DNA from: Uranotaenia lowii
Taxonomy: Eukaryota > Arthropoda > Insecta > Diptera > Culicidae
NCBI RefSeq assembly: GCF_029784155.1
Contig: NC_073692.1
Coordinates: 279,392,413 to 279,456,412, forward strand
DNA: 64,000 nt
Direction: 5' to 3'
Each line of letters starts with the position of its first letter. The stretch's first letter is position 1. A program made the position numbers and the translations under genes. The notes below the pieces were generated by a model. It ran no database searches, was not told the DNA's origin, and saw only the letters and a list, made by a program, of their open reading frames with translations. Shown here in pieces: positions 1 through 12,171 of the stretch.

Positions 1-2085
1 TCATCGAGTCAAGTCGTCGAGTCAAGTCGTCGAGTCAAATCGACGTCAAGTCGTCTAGTCAAGTCGTCGATTCAAGTCGTCGAGTAAAGTTGTCGAGTCA
101 AGCCGTCGAGTCAAGCCGTCGAGTCAAGCCGTCGAGTCTAGTCGTCGAGTCAAGTCGTCGAGTCAAGTCGTCGAGTCAAGTCGTCGAGTCAAGTCATCGA
201 GTCAAGTCATCGAGTCAAGTCGTCGAGTCAAGTCGTCGAGTCAAATCGTCGAGTGAAGTCGTCGAGTCAAGTCATCGAGTCAAGTCTTCGAGTCAAGTCG
301 TCGAGTCAAGTCGTCGAGTCAAGTCTAGTCAAGTCGAGTAAAGTCGAGTCTTATCAAATGAAGTCGAATCAAGTCGAGTCAAGTCGCCGAGTCAAGTAGC
401 CGAGTCAAATCGTCGATTTGAGTCGTGTTAAGTCGAGTCCAATCGAATGAAGTCGAGTCAAGTCATCGAGTCAAGTCATGGTAAGTCGAGTCCAATCGAA
501 TGAAGTCGAGTCAAGTCGTCGAGTCAAGTCTAGTCAAGTCGAGTTAAGTCGAGTCCGATCGAATGAAGTCGAATCAAGTCGAATCAAGTCGTCGAGTCAA
601 CTCGTCGAGTCAACTCGTCAAGTCAAATCGTCGAGTCAAGTCGTCGAGTCAAGTCGTCGAGTCAAGTCGTCGAGTCAAGTCGTCGAGTCAAGTCTTCGAT
701 TTAAGTCGAGTTAAGTCGAGTCAAGTCGAGTCAAACCAAGGTAAGTCGAGTCCAATCGAATGAAGTCGAGTCAAGTCGTCGAGTCAAGTCGTCGAGTCCA
801 GTCGTCGAGTCAAGTCGTCGTGTCAAGTTGTCGAGTCAAGTCGTCGAGTCAAGTCGTCGAGTCAAGTTCTAGAGTCAATCGTCGAGTAAAGCCGTCGAGC
901 CAAGTCTAGTCAATTCGAGTTAAGTCGAGTCAAATCGAATGAAATCGAATCAAGTCGAGTCAAGTCGCCGAGTCAAGTCGTCGATTTAAGTCGAGTTAAG
1001 TCGAGTCCAGTCGAATGAAGTCGAGTCAAGTCGTCGAGTCAAGTCGTTGAGTCAAGTCGTCGAGTCAAGTCGTCGAGTCAAGTCTAGTCAAGTCGAGTTA
1101 AGCCGAGTACGAACGAATGAAGTCGAATCAAGTTGAATCAAGTCGTCGAGTCAACTCGTCGAGTCAACTCGTCAAGTCAAATCGTCGAGTCAAGTCCTCG
1201 AGTCAAGTCTTCGAGTCAAGTCGTCGAGTCAAGTCGCCGAGTCAAGTCGTCGAGTCAAGTCTTCGAGTCAAGTCGTTGAGTCAAGTCGCCGAGTCAAGTC
1301 GTCGAGTCAAGTCGTTGGGTCAAGTCGTCGAGTCAAGTCGTCGAGTCAAGTCGTCGAGTCAAGTCCTCGAGTAAAGTCGTCGATTCAAGTCGTCGAGTCA
1401 AGTCGTCGAGTCAAGTCTTCGAGTGGAGTCGTCGAGTCAAGTCCTCGAGTCAAGTCGTCGAGTCAAGTCTTCGAGTCAAGTCATCGAGTCAAGTCGTCGA
1501 GTCAAGTCGTCGATTCAAGTCGACGAGTCAAGTCGTCGAGTCAAGTCGTCGAGTCAAGTCTTCGAGTAGAGTCGTCGAGTCAAGTCGTCGAATCAAGTCG
1601 TCGATTCAAGTCGTCGAGTCAAGTCGTCGAGTCAAGTCGTCGAGTCAAGTCGTCGAGTCAAGTCGTCGAGTCGAGTCTTCGAGTAGAGTCGTCGAGTCAA
1701 GTCCTCGAGTCAAGTCGTTGATTCAAGTCGTCGAGTCATGTCGTCGAGTCAAGTCTTCGAGTCAAGTCGTCGAGTCAAGTCGTCGAGTCAAGTCGTCGAG
1801 TCAAGTCGTCGAGTCAAGTCGTCGAGTCAAGTCCTCGAGTCAAGTCGTCGAGTCAAGTCGTCGAGTCAAGTCGTCGAGTCAAGTCGTCGAGTCAAATTGC
1901 CAAGTCAAGTCGTCGAGTCAAGTCGTCGAGTCAAGCCGTCGAGTCAAGTCGTCGAGTCAAGTCATCGAGTCGAGTCGTCGAGTCAAGTCGTCGAGTCGAG
2001 TCGTCGAGTCAAGTCGTCTAGTCGTCGAGTCAAGTCGTCGAGTCAAGTCGTCGAGTCAAGTTGTCGAGTCAAGTCGTCGAGTAAT
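1..2085. repeat. 13-bp satellite array (GTCGTCGAGTCAA-type)
   Basis: Head-to-tail copies of the 13-mer GTCGTCGAGTCAA fill this interval, with point variants such as GTCATCGAGTCAA, GTCTTCGAGTCAA and GTCCTCGAGTCAA. The array is already running at base 1, so its left edge lies outside the window. The right edge is abrupt at about 2085, where AT-rich unique DNA begins. Because 13 is not a multiple of 3, three units (39 bp) make one 13-residue peptide period, which produces open frames of Ser/Gln/Val/Glu/Arg/Lys repeats. These are a consequence of the repeat and not evidence of a protein. Units from about 1450 to 2080 are the most uniform, suggesting more recent homogenisation there. Confidence 0.97.
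321..1455. repeat. higher-order repeat inside the 13-bp satellite
   Basis: Within the 13-bp array, blocks containing shorter GTCGAGTTAA and CGAATGAAGTCGAATC variants recur as a set. The stretch starting at 563 is nearly base-for-base repeated at 1117, an offset of 554 bp. The stretch beginning at the TCTAGTCAA variant near 323 recurs near 903, an offset of about 581 bp. This is the pattern of a higher-order repeat made by unequal exchange of multi-unit blocks, present in about two copies. The simple 13-mer array to the right lacks these variants. Confidence 0.75.
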
Positions 2086-5000
2086 AATATATTCAACTAC
2101 AAACTGCTGATTTACATTCTGCAATGAACTTTAAATAAAATAGATTCAACTTTATTGGTATGACTGATTTAACTTTAAATATGATGGATTCATCTCCAAT
2201 TGTATGATTGATTCTAGGCCTAAAACGTTAAATATAATTGATTCAACTTGATGTTCCTTATTTGCTAGATTTCAACTGAAATCAATTTAAAACTCGTTTC
2301 ATGAAAGATGATATAATGACGATGCAGTAAACCAAATTAGATTTCCAAATTCCCTCAATTTAAGTGGAAATACACTTGCAGAGGTCAAAAGTCCGAATTA
2401 TTCATATGTTATTTACCCGGCCAAACAGTCATGATCTCATCATTTCAGCGACAACTTAAACCGACAGCCTCACACTGATGCCGCCTTAAAGCTCGGCCCG
2501 CTTCAGCTGGCGTCTGTTTTTATTAAAGTGTTCAATTCTCCGGCAGAATCATCAACACCTACGCTCCCCTTTTCGGTCGCCGGGCTCGGAATGAAATTTA
2601 ATAGACTTCTCGCACTTTTGGCTCTATCCGTGTCGCAGATCACCGCGAATGCCGGCAAGCCAGGTCTTCTAAATATTCAGACTCAGACGCTGATTTCGTT
2701 CAACTTTTCCCCCTCTAGGAGGAAAGCATTCCTAGAAGCAAACAACAATAAAACCCATTTGTTTAAGATTCCATCGCCCAAGATCAACCGGCACTTCCTT
2801 TTTCGTCGAATTCGATCTGAGGTGGTTGATTGCTGTTGTGATGGAAGTCTTAATGTTTGAAATTCTTGCTCACGGTTGCTTTTCCGAGCTGGCTCAAAAA
2901 GACTGCCTTTGTTGTGTTTATGAATGAAATGAAATAATATTTGCATTTTATTACACGTGTGACGCGGTTTTTCGGTCTGTCCAGAGAAGTTCCTGAATAG
3001 TTACAACGCTTCGTTCCTGATCCTGAGTCAGCTAAAATTGTCCCTCATACTAGTGAAACGGGACAAACGAAACCACCCCGAGAGGTACACTATAGGTAAA
3101 TAGTTAACTGATTAATGACCAAAAGGGGGAGATGTGAAGGTTGGGAACAAAATTTTTGGTTCCGGGATCTACCCATCATCATCAACGTAAGTAGTCGTTG
3201 CCGTCATCATTCGTCGTTAAAGTAAAGCGGAACTGGCACACAAAATAGGTGAGAATGGTGCTAATCGATCAACCTACGCCTTCACAAACACCGGTAATAC
3301 GAAAATAAATACACGTAAACTCATTTGCATCCCTATTTACTGTGTCACCCCTGTTCTTGACTCTATGCGTGTATTTTTGTCATGAAATCGGGGGCTTGTT
3401 TGTTTGAGGGTTTTCTGAATTAAACTTTGGAAGTCAAGGGTAAAAATTTCAAAATAGTGTGATTTATTTTGAAACTTGAAATCGATTTATTTTCAAAAAA
3501 AATAAGATTTCATAAATTTTTGTTCCAAATAAAAAGTTTGGAAGAATACTTAACAAAATATCATTAAATCACATGAAAAGCTTTAAAGCTCTATTCTTTG
3601 TTTATGCTTCTCAGCAAAAAGTTGTTGAATCTTTGGCTCAAATGTTGAATCCTTCCCCATACATTATGTCAATCGAGAAATACAGGGACAAATCCAATGA
3701 TTGTCTTTTTCCATGAAAGAACTCAATTGAATGGAATGAAGCACAGTTTAAGTGCATCCCTTTGGTTTGGCCTCGGCCGGGTTCAATCCCGTTGAAAGGA
3801 TAGTTAAATGTGTTGTGTTTTTTTGGTATTCATGCTAGAAGTTTCGGAACTTGGTTCCAGCTTTCTTCTATTTTGTATGTTTTTTTTTAGTATTTCTTTT
3901 CAGTCGTTTCTTGTTTTGTCGAAAGGATTGGAAACCTTCTGGTACAGAGAGCCCAAATGTCGTCCAAAAAGCTGGACCGAAATCGTTTCGAATCCATACA
4001 ATCTTTTTTTCGGGTTCCCAATAATGGAAAGCAATGGAAAGCTTGTCCCCAAAACGTTGAAACCATCTTTGAAGTACTTGTCCGGAAAAAGCAGAAGAGT
4101 TGGAATGGTTGTTGGGTGGGAAAACTAAAGATGCTCTCGGATCATTTTATACCAAAACGTTCTCCTATTCTATTTCCAAAGAAAATCTTTGGGGTAAGGG
4201 GAGTCTAAAGAATTTGTTTGACCAGGTCAACCTGCTTCAGCTCAATGGGAATCGAAAACGATTGCTGAAATCTGGAGACTCTTGCTGCCCGAGATGATGG
4301 TCCTTGCTCGAGTATAGGGTTGAAAATCATTAGCCGGATAAAGATAGGTCAGGACTGCACTTTGTTGTGGTACATACTTACATATATTCATTGCTAAGGT
4401 TATTTTCCATTTGATTGCTTTTGACTATACTTTCCCATATTTGGAGTATGAAACATCTGTTAAAAATTTTGAAAAAAATCACTAGCACATCGTTAATTGA
4501 ACTTTAACCTCCAATCAAACCAATTCAACGTATTCAGAAAGCGACAAGTGTTTTGTTTGACGAGACCTCGTTCAAACAAGTCGTGATTTCGGGGAAAGGG
4601 TACTGAACCATGTTATGGCGCCAATGTTTGAGCTCCACTAATATTTTCCTCTTCTCCGGAAAATCCGTTGGAATGAGTTCAGGTGAAAGAGTTTCCCTCA
4701 ATTTGGATAGGTACCCACCTTTGTATGAAAAGCACACGAACTGAAATATTTCAAACGAATGTACTTTCGAAGAACGGCGACGACGTCGCTTTTCTAATTT
4801 GGGTCACATTGGAGCAACACTAGGGGGTGGTCTTTTTATGGGGTGGTGTTACTGTGTAAATATACCACACTAACGAGGGGAAAAATGAATGCAGCAGCGT
4901 TTAATGAATTGCTGCCTTTTAGATTGGACAGTTATTGAAGTTGAATAGCTGTAAATTAAATCCAGACGAAAATCAAGTTCAACTGGAAAAAATCTTAATC

Positions 5001-6321
5001 TCAAACTGAATTTTTAGGAGAAGTTGGTAGAAAAAATCAAAACCAATTATTTTTCAATATTGAGAAAACGATAGGGATCATTTTTTTCGTTTCTTTCTAT
5101 AGGAGAACTCACAAAATTTAATTCTTAATTTTTTTTAGATAACAGGTGTGTTGTTTTGTTCTATTTGGAATTTTTTTTTCCTAGATTATTCGATCTTTGT
5201 AAGACATTCCAGTTTCAAGATATAGCTGAGTATCCTCCTTCTTCCCTACGTATTACCAGAGCTCCTCTCGAAAAGTCCAGAAAAACTCCAATGACAAATT
5301 CGATATCAAGGGATAACCGAACCAAATGGACCGTGTAAGAGCTCTGGACTCATGGCATCTTCGGAAGATTTTCCCAAAAGCTTGCCTTAGCTGCCTTAGC
5401 AATTCTGGATGGAATTGTTTGCTTTTTTCGTTTCGCTCGGTGCCATTATTATCCGAATCGTTTTATCTCTGAATCGTTACTTCTTCGATTTCGGTTCTGC
5501 CGTCTTTGGACCGAAAACTTTGACCAGGGACAGCTACTGGCTGGTCACTGACCAAACGAAAGTACTTATGTTTTAATGCTGAGGGAATAAAACAAACTCG
5601 GGAAAGTAGAGAATCCACAAGCTCTCTTTAAATTATATCCACTTGACTGCAGCCCTGATTTGTATGCTTCAAAACACATGTGAGTGGGCCAGGGTAAACT
5701 TAAGATGATTTATGATTTTAAAAATTACTCAGCAAACATTGTTGAATTTATATTCCTGAACAAATTTTGTACAACGTTTCATATAAATAATTGAATCATC
5801 GCATAAAACTCAAAAAAACAGCATTTACCTACAAATGTGGAGGTAATACACATACATAATTTTAACTTCTGGGTAAAGCGATAAGAATTATACAAATTAG
5901 ACTATATTTATTCGTACATCCTAAAAGTATTCGAGAGAGCGCAAGTTTTGCTCTCAATGCATGCAAACCGTTGCCAGCGACAATATTTGCTGCTTCTCTC
6001 ATTGAACAATTCCAAATGAACCATCCGATTTTTAGCAATTTGGTTGCACTGCTTATCGCAGAGAGTAGATCAAGTTTGTTTTATCACTTGAATCCCGCAC
6101 GGGAGAGCAAATTTGCAAACATGGCGGACTTTTTATCATATCCGATTTATAACGACTTTAAGTAACCATTTATACGATGGTTTACTTATTTGGTAGGAAT
6201 TACGATTCGCATTAACATTGTTAACGATTTGAACTACCATTTCTAATGCGATTTTATATTCGCTGTGATTGAAGTTGATACCAAAAATTTTGCCGGATTT
6301 TCGAAAATCATTAATTCTTTT
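2086..6321. other. AT-rich unique DNA, no supported gene
   Basis: No frame longer than about 110 codons occurs, and none shows recognisable domains. Poly-A/poly-T runs are common. A slightly GC-richer patch at 2440-2850 contains the weak exon candidate listed separately. No terminal inverted repeats or tandem arrays were found by eye. This is compatible with intron or intergenic DNA. Confidence 0.6.
2591..2663 (+). CDS. weak candidate signal-peptide first exon
   Basis: The ATG at 2591 opens with MKFNRLLALLALSVSQITA: a Lys/Arg n-region, a hydrophobic core LLALLALSV and an Ala-rich stretch (ITANAG) resembling a signal-peptidase site. A possible splice donor CAG|GT lies at 2663/2664 but continues as GTCTTC, a poor match to GTRAGT. 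An upstream in-frame ATG at 2528 adds 21 unremarkable residues. The patch is GC-richer than its surroundings. Nothing downstream can be joined to it, and short hydrophobic frames arise by chance in such DNA, so this is only a flag. Confidence 0.12.
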
Positions 6322-6516
6322 TTAACCCTAATCCGCTCTTTGGGGTCAATATGACACCATTGGAAGTTTGGTGGCTTGTAACTTTACTTCAGTTAATACA
6401 AATAATACTTTTTTTTTGAGGATCCTCTACGAATTCTTGAAATCTTCAATTTTGCATCACTACTTTTTTCTGGACGCACCCAGAAAACCCAGGAAAAAAC
6501 TCCCTAATCAGACCTT

Positions 6517-6535
6517 GAGTGTCAAATTGACACTC
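6517..6535. repeat. 19-bp palindrome, left member of pair
   Basis: GAGTGTCAAATTGACACTC is a 9+1+9 bp palindrome. The same core recurs at 7771-7791. It is likely a subterminal motif of the surrounding TTAA element. Confidence 0.7.
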
Positions 6536-7770
6536 CTCGCTTAAAATCGCTCTATCAATTTTGTTTTTGAATCAATTTATACAAAATTCATAGTTTTAAA
6601 AACCTTGTGATGTAACTTAAATATGTTTTTCAGACATTATTCACCTACAGTACTTCAGTTTTTGTTATTTTAAGACAAAAAAAACTGAAAAAACATGCTT
6701 CGGAAAAAAATCTGTATATCTGCTACCAAATGCTCAGAAAAAAAATTACTTGAGATCTTCGAAAGCTAAAGTTAGAAACTATACGTTGCACATAACGATT
6801 TATTTTTTTGATTTTTATTAAGACCATGACCACAAAAAAAAATGAGTAAAAGCCGTTTCCTATTTTGACAGTCTAAAATTATTAAAATGTGCCAATTAAC
6901 GTCAACTTTTCAATCCATGTTTCCAAATTTTATCTAAAGAGACTTAAACAATTTTGATGGTACATTAATTGGAAAGTACGGTTTAAGCACCACTTTTTTA
7001 CATTTTTGTGATCATGATCTTAAAAAAATTAAAAAAAAACCTCACGTGAAACGATAAGCTTCTGAATTCAGCTTCTTGGAAACTAAGTGATTTTTTTTAG
7101 CATTCCGTAGCTAATCTACAGTCTTTTTTCCGAAACAAGTTGTTTCGGATTTTTTTTAAGAGTTTGAATAACGGAAAACTGAAGTGTTCTAGTTTAAAAA
7201 TGTCTGAGAAACATATTTTTTGAAACTTACGGTTTCCTCCGGCGGCCGGATCAGCAGCAGACTTTTGCTGCCACGAGCGGAACCAAAACATGGTTTTCTT
7301 TTGATTCCTCTTGCTATGTCCAATTCGCAATCGAGAACAATAGATCAATGATTGCTGATGATAGGTGATGATGATAAACACGGTACAAATGTTTACATCA
7401 TCACACGGTTAAGCGAGACTACTCAAATTGGGTTCGTAGTAACACAATAGTGTTGCCAGATATTCTGGGTAAGAGTATCAGAGTACTCATTGAGAAATGA
7501 GTTCTTTTCCGGTAAGGGAATATGATAAGTGGAGAGCGCGACAATAGCAATCGCTAATGAATTGTGTTGTTAGGTAATGACTATACTGACGAAACACGTT
7601 TCAACAAAATTTGACTTATTTAAGTTTATGGCATATCGGCAAATTATTACATATCCCAACGGCGATGAAAATAAGAAAACAAACATATTTGAGTAACATT
7701 ACTAGGTTTCCAAAACTATGAATTTTGTAAAAATCGGTAGAGAAACAAAAGAAAACATTGGTTTAAGTCA

Positions 7771-7791
7771 GGAGTGTCAAATTGACACTCC
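7771..7791. repeat. 21-bp palindrome, right member of pair
   Basis: A 10+1+10 bp palindrome with the same GAGTGTCAA core as 6517-6535, located 42 bp inside the right TTAA edge at 7833. Both palindromes are preceded by a TTAAG motif facing outward. Confidence 0.7.
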
Positions 7792-7836
7792 AGGGACTGT
7801 AACGGGAAAAAAAATTATGGAAAGGATGAGGGTTAA

Positions 7837-9589
7837 CGTTGGTTTCAAAGAGCTGATGGAACTTCCAACAAGTTCAAGTGTGAGTTTTCCTTTCATAGAA
7901 GCGAAAAGAAATGCAGTGCAGTGCAGCAACCATTATTGGTTACGATCGGATCAATACCTTACTAAAAGTTAAGTAAGGTTTTCAGCTGAAATCTATCTAC
8001 TCCTGTATGTCAGTGATATGAAAAGCCGTTGCATGATGAGGAAACTTGATATACCGGATAGTAAATCGATCCAAAATGGTGGCGCTTACTCGCCTTACCA
8101 TAAGCAAGTACATATCAACTACAATTGACGAATACCCGAGCAAAAAGGAAAAATAATCCACAAGAAACCGCAGATCAGTTATCTCACAATTGGGTGTACC
8201 GTTTTATTTAAGACCACAGCCTCCAACATTGGCAACATGAAACCAGCCACCTCAAGCGCAAGACGCTGGGGAGTAATGGCAGATTTTTTTCCCTTCGATC
8301 GAAATTGGTCACGATCCGGTTTCACTTTCACTTGTAGCATTTTCTGTTGCATGTTGTTACTGAGGTTGAGACGTGATAAAATTGTTTATTGGAAATGAGT
8401 GCCTCCATTTTTCTTCATTCAAATTATAACAGCTTTCGGGTCCACAATTTTGATACTTAACTTTAATAACAAGCTACTCCTCAAAGTTTTCCTCCAAAAA
8501 CATGCAACGCTCTAGTTTTATTGTCCAGAGTAAACGAGTCACTGGAGAAACGAAACCGAAAAACAGGATGACCCCGGACAAATAAGGTTACCCATTGCAA
8601 TAAATCTTTTAGAAGCATCGTTTAACAAGATCATAAAGCCACCTCAGCTCTCTTCCCATCTTCCTCTTTTCCGTTCACCCACTATTGGTGGTGCTTAAAT
8701 GACAGTTGAAATAACTTTTTGGATGCGATTTCGAAACAAAAAAAAAACACGAAAAGGCAGTCAACAGTTAGCCAACCTACCCAAAATCAGCTACACTCGA
8801 ATATGTAAGGGTGGTGTGTTTGATATTGTTTATTTGCGTTTTTTTTTTACTTCTTGTGTTTGGATTTATTTTTATATTGCAATCTGTTGGGTCTCCAGCC
8901 CCGAGGGGAAACACTTTTGGAATGTTCTCTGTATCCGATGAAAAAAAAAAAGACGCAACAGGAAATCATTGGGACCCTGAACATTAAAAGCATTTCCGAA
9001 TGGCTTCACCGGTTATGGTGGCGTTTTTATTTGGATGCCAAATCAATTGAAGTTTCCAATTTAAGACCAGGCTGTCAAGGCTGCATGATTATTGATGATC
9101 AACACATTTACATGAAAATGACTGCAGAACACAGGAAAAGGCGTTTTTTTAAACAAGAAGGTTGAATCGGGACAAAAATTCCAAAAAGAAAAGAAAGTAA
9201 GATAAAAAAGCATTATTTAAACTTGCATGTTAATTTTTTTTAACTGATTTCGAAAAAATTAGCTTTAAATAAAAAAATTTTGTCAGGTATGTGGATACGT
9301 CATTTAAAAAATCGAATAACTGAATAAAATCTATCATTGATAACAGATGGTTGATGATAAATTGAAATCAAGATTCAGATTTTTACAACTATCCAACAAA
9401 AAAAAACTTATTTTCTTCAAAAAAAATTTCTAGCAATTGATTTCGAGCAAAAATTCTAATTCATTCAACAATATTGAAGGAGGTCATAACATATAAACAT
9501 TGCTCAGTGGAGAAAAAAGTTTATAAACCGCGAAGAAATTCAATATCATCCCTTCTACATGATCTAAATCTATGAAAATATACTTCCTT
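7837..9589. other. unique AT-rich DNA, nothing recognised
   Basis: Only short frames are present (longest about 103 codons at 8854-9165, with no known motif). No repeat, palindrome or splice-supported exon stands out. Confidence 0.55.
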
Positions 9590-11130
9590 TAGTAATTGGA
9601 CATATTTTCAGACGTCACACGAGGTTACGAATGGAGATGTAGATTTGTTTTTCGAGAAATCGGATGAAGGCTGCTTGAGTTACCACACGCTTCGAAAAAT
9701 GGAGTTCTGACTGATTTTAACCTCGATTTCCCTACATTTTTCATGAAACAATGAAAAAATAAGTCCGGACTGGACATTTTTTAACCAAATGAGCCCTATC
9801 ATGTGTGATTTTTTTGAGAGATGGAATGGAGACAGTTTGAGCCACCGCACGCATCGAAAACTGAAGTTATGGCTGTTTTAGCATGAATTTCCCAACATTT
9901 TTCAATTAATTTAGAAAAAGCTTAATCGCACAGAAATTTTTTTTCAACAAATAAGAACTATCTTGTGTGGTTTTCTCTGAGGAACTTAATGAAGGCTGTT
10001 TTAGCCATCGCACGCACCGGAAAATGGAGTATTCTCTGATTAACCCTCAATTCCCCTACAGTTTTCAAATATTTCAGAAAAAATCATGTTCAGAACAAGG
10101 TTGCCGAAAAAAATTCTGTGTTTTTACGAAAAAAAAATTCTGACTTTCTGTGATTTTACCGAAAAATTCTGTGACGGTTTTCTGTGATGCTTTTCTATTA
10201 ATTTAATTCAAAAGTCATGTCAAATTAAGTCTTTTTAACATTTTACTTATGAAATATCAATAAACATAACCAATTTTATCTTATTTTTCCAATCCAAAGA
10301 TAATTTCCAAAATTTACATTGACCTTAAAATTGAATTTCGAAAAAAAAACGTCAAATTTTTCAAAAATCTGTGAAATCTGTGAATATTTCTAAAATTCTG
10401 TGTTCCTTCACACACATTCTGTGATGAAAATTTGCTAAAAATTTTGTGAAATAATAATTTTTTCTGTGATTTCGGCAACCTTGGTTCAGAATTGAAAATT
10501 TTAAAACATATGAGACTCATTTTGTGTGATTTTTACTTCGAGAAAACGAATGAAGGCTGTTTGAGCCACCGCACGTTTCGGAAAAAGGAGTTTTGACATA
10601 ACTGTTTGAAAAATGTAAAGGAATTAAGAGTAAAAACAGCCAGAGCTCCATTTTCCGATGCGTGCGGTGGTTCATTCGATTCTTTGTAGAAAATAAAAAA
10701 CACACTAGTTAAGTCTAATTTTGTTGAAAATTTCCAAGACCAAACATGCGAATTCTGAAAAAAATGGAAAATGTTGGAGAGGTGAGGGTAAAACAGCTTT
10801 AACTCTATTTTCCGTTGCCCGAATAACCACCATTCGATTCCATGGAAAAAGTCACAAAGGACAGGTTCAATTTACAAGTCCGAGCATGATTTTTCTGTAA
10901 TATATTAAAAATGTAGGGGAATTGAGGATCAAACAGCTATTATTCTATTTTACGCTGCATGCGGTAAATCAAATAGCCTTCATTCGATTCATCGGGAAAA
11001 CATCATACAAGATAGATTTTTGGTTCAAAATTATCCAGTCTGAGCTTACTTTTTTCATAATTAAGTGAAAAACATTCTGCATTCGATACATCGAAGAAAA
11101 AATATCACATTTATTAGGTTTGTTTATGTT
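9590..11130. repeat. ~163-bp tandem repeats with an orientation switch
   Basis: Degenerate copies share a core reading GAAGGCTGTTTGAGCCACCG, then CACGC and TCGRAAAATGGAGT. Forward cores lie near 9683, 9846, 10010 and 10571. Removing the 388-bp MITE and its 8-bp duplication leaves a near-constant period of 161-165 bp. From about 10595 the core runs on the opposite strand, near 10661, 10814 and 10957, with a truncated piece near 11085; spacing there is 143-153 bp. This is a small satellite-like array whose two halves are inverted about a centre near 10600. Divergence between copies suggests considerable age. Confidence 0.8.
10096..10483. mobile_element. hAT-type MITE, 388 bp, intact 8-bp duplication
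   Basis: The element begins CAAGGTTGCCGAAA and ends with its inverted complement TTTCGGCAACCTTG. It is flanked by a perfect 8-bp direct repeat GTTCAGAA (10088-10095 and 10484-10491). An 8-bp duplication and a CARGGTTGCC-like terminus are hallmarks of hAT superfamily non-autonomous elements. The interior is AT-rich and holds repeated TTCTGTGA words, with no transposase. It sits inside one unit of the ~163-bp tandem repeat, so it inserted after that array formed. A second, degraded member lies at 15981-16299. Confidence 0.85.
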
Positions 11131-12171
11131 CATAATTTCTGAAAAATCTGAAGCTATGCTCAATTGATTTTCTGGACATTTTTACTTAAGAAAAGTAAAG
11201 TTTCATAGATTTGGTTTGTGAAGAAGGGAAGATATTGAATTTTTTCGCGGTTTATCCACTTTTTACCTATTGAGTCATGCTTAAAAAAACTGAAAGAACC
11301 AGTTTTGGTTTGAAAATTAAATTGAAGTTTCCTAAAAATTTCTTTTTTCTCAAAAATTAACTCTTAAGTTCATGGCACAGCCAATAAAATTTCAGATTAT
11401 GAACCAACAAATCATGGATTTGAGTAGTTTCTATTTTGAAAAGAATTTTTTTTAACGAGATTTGACAACTCCAGCTAAATGCATAATCTTAGAAGCATTT
11501 AAATCAACACAGAGTGTCTTAATTAGGATCAATAAGAAGAAATTTGGGATCCATGAAAATTGACCTTCAATTGAATAAACGAGACAAATCTTTATCCAAC
11601 AGCTATTCATTCACGAAAAAACGATCGAGGGTCTTGAAAAACTTTTTTTTTAAAGATATATGAACACAAACATTTTTTTAAAATATTGACTGAAAATTTT
11701 TACAAAAAATATTGAACTTTTCCGTATGAAGCCTAAGATGTATAAAAATTCTTTAAACAATTGATGAAAATAATTTCAAACCGAAATTTAGACTAAAAGG
11801 TAAAAATTTTGAAGAAATTATATGCTTATCAATAATTTTTTTTCTTAAATGAACTTTAAATATAACTGGAAAGAAAATACACATTTATTGTAACCTTCTT
11901 CCTTTTACCCAAACTGCATTGTGTCTTCGTTTTAAATAATTATTGAGAATTATTCTTAAAAAGTGTTTTTTTGTGATTTTTTTAAAAGTGTTGAAATTTT
12001 TACAGCTCATTTTAGAAAGCTTTCTTCGATAATATCAAAATTAATTCGAAACTTATAATTTTTTCCTAAATTTATCCTTAGAAATATTCTTAATGAAAAT
12101 GTATAGAGTGAACATCAATTTTTGAAGAAATCTTAAAACATTTGAGCTTTAAGACGGACAAATTAAAGTTT
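11131..12171. other. AT-rich DNA, nothing recognised
   Basis: Very AT-rich and full of homopolymer runs. No frame, tandem repeat or inverted repeat was found. Confidence 0.55.

Larger units (their letters stand above)
6322..7836. mobile_element. candidate TTAA-flanked non-autonomous element(s)
   Basis: The left edge reads TTAACCCTAATCC (6322-6334). The right edge, on the opposite strand, reads TTAACCCTCATCC (7836 back to 7824). This gives a 13-bp terminal inverted repeat with one mismatch, including TTAA, the target-site duplication of piggyBac-type transposons. Two near-identical palindromes sit inside each end (listed separately). Further TTAA motifs adjoin those palindromes at 6541-6544 and 7763-7766, so the ends could instead be two tiny elements (about 223 and 74 bp) with unrelated DNA between. 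No transposase is visible. Confidence 0.4.

Noticed and set aside
1..2085. CRISPR-like array
   Set aside because: Units are 13 bp, contiguous and without unique spacers, in a eukaryotic context.
90..2127. Ser/Val/Glu/Arg-rich repeat proteins in the 13-bp satellite
   Set aside because: They are translations of the tandem 13-mer in overlapping frames, with no independent coding evidence.
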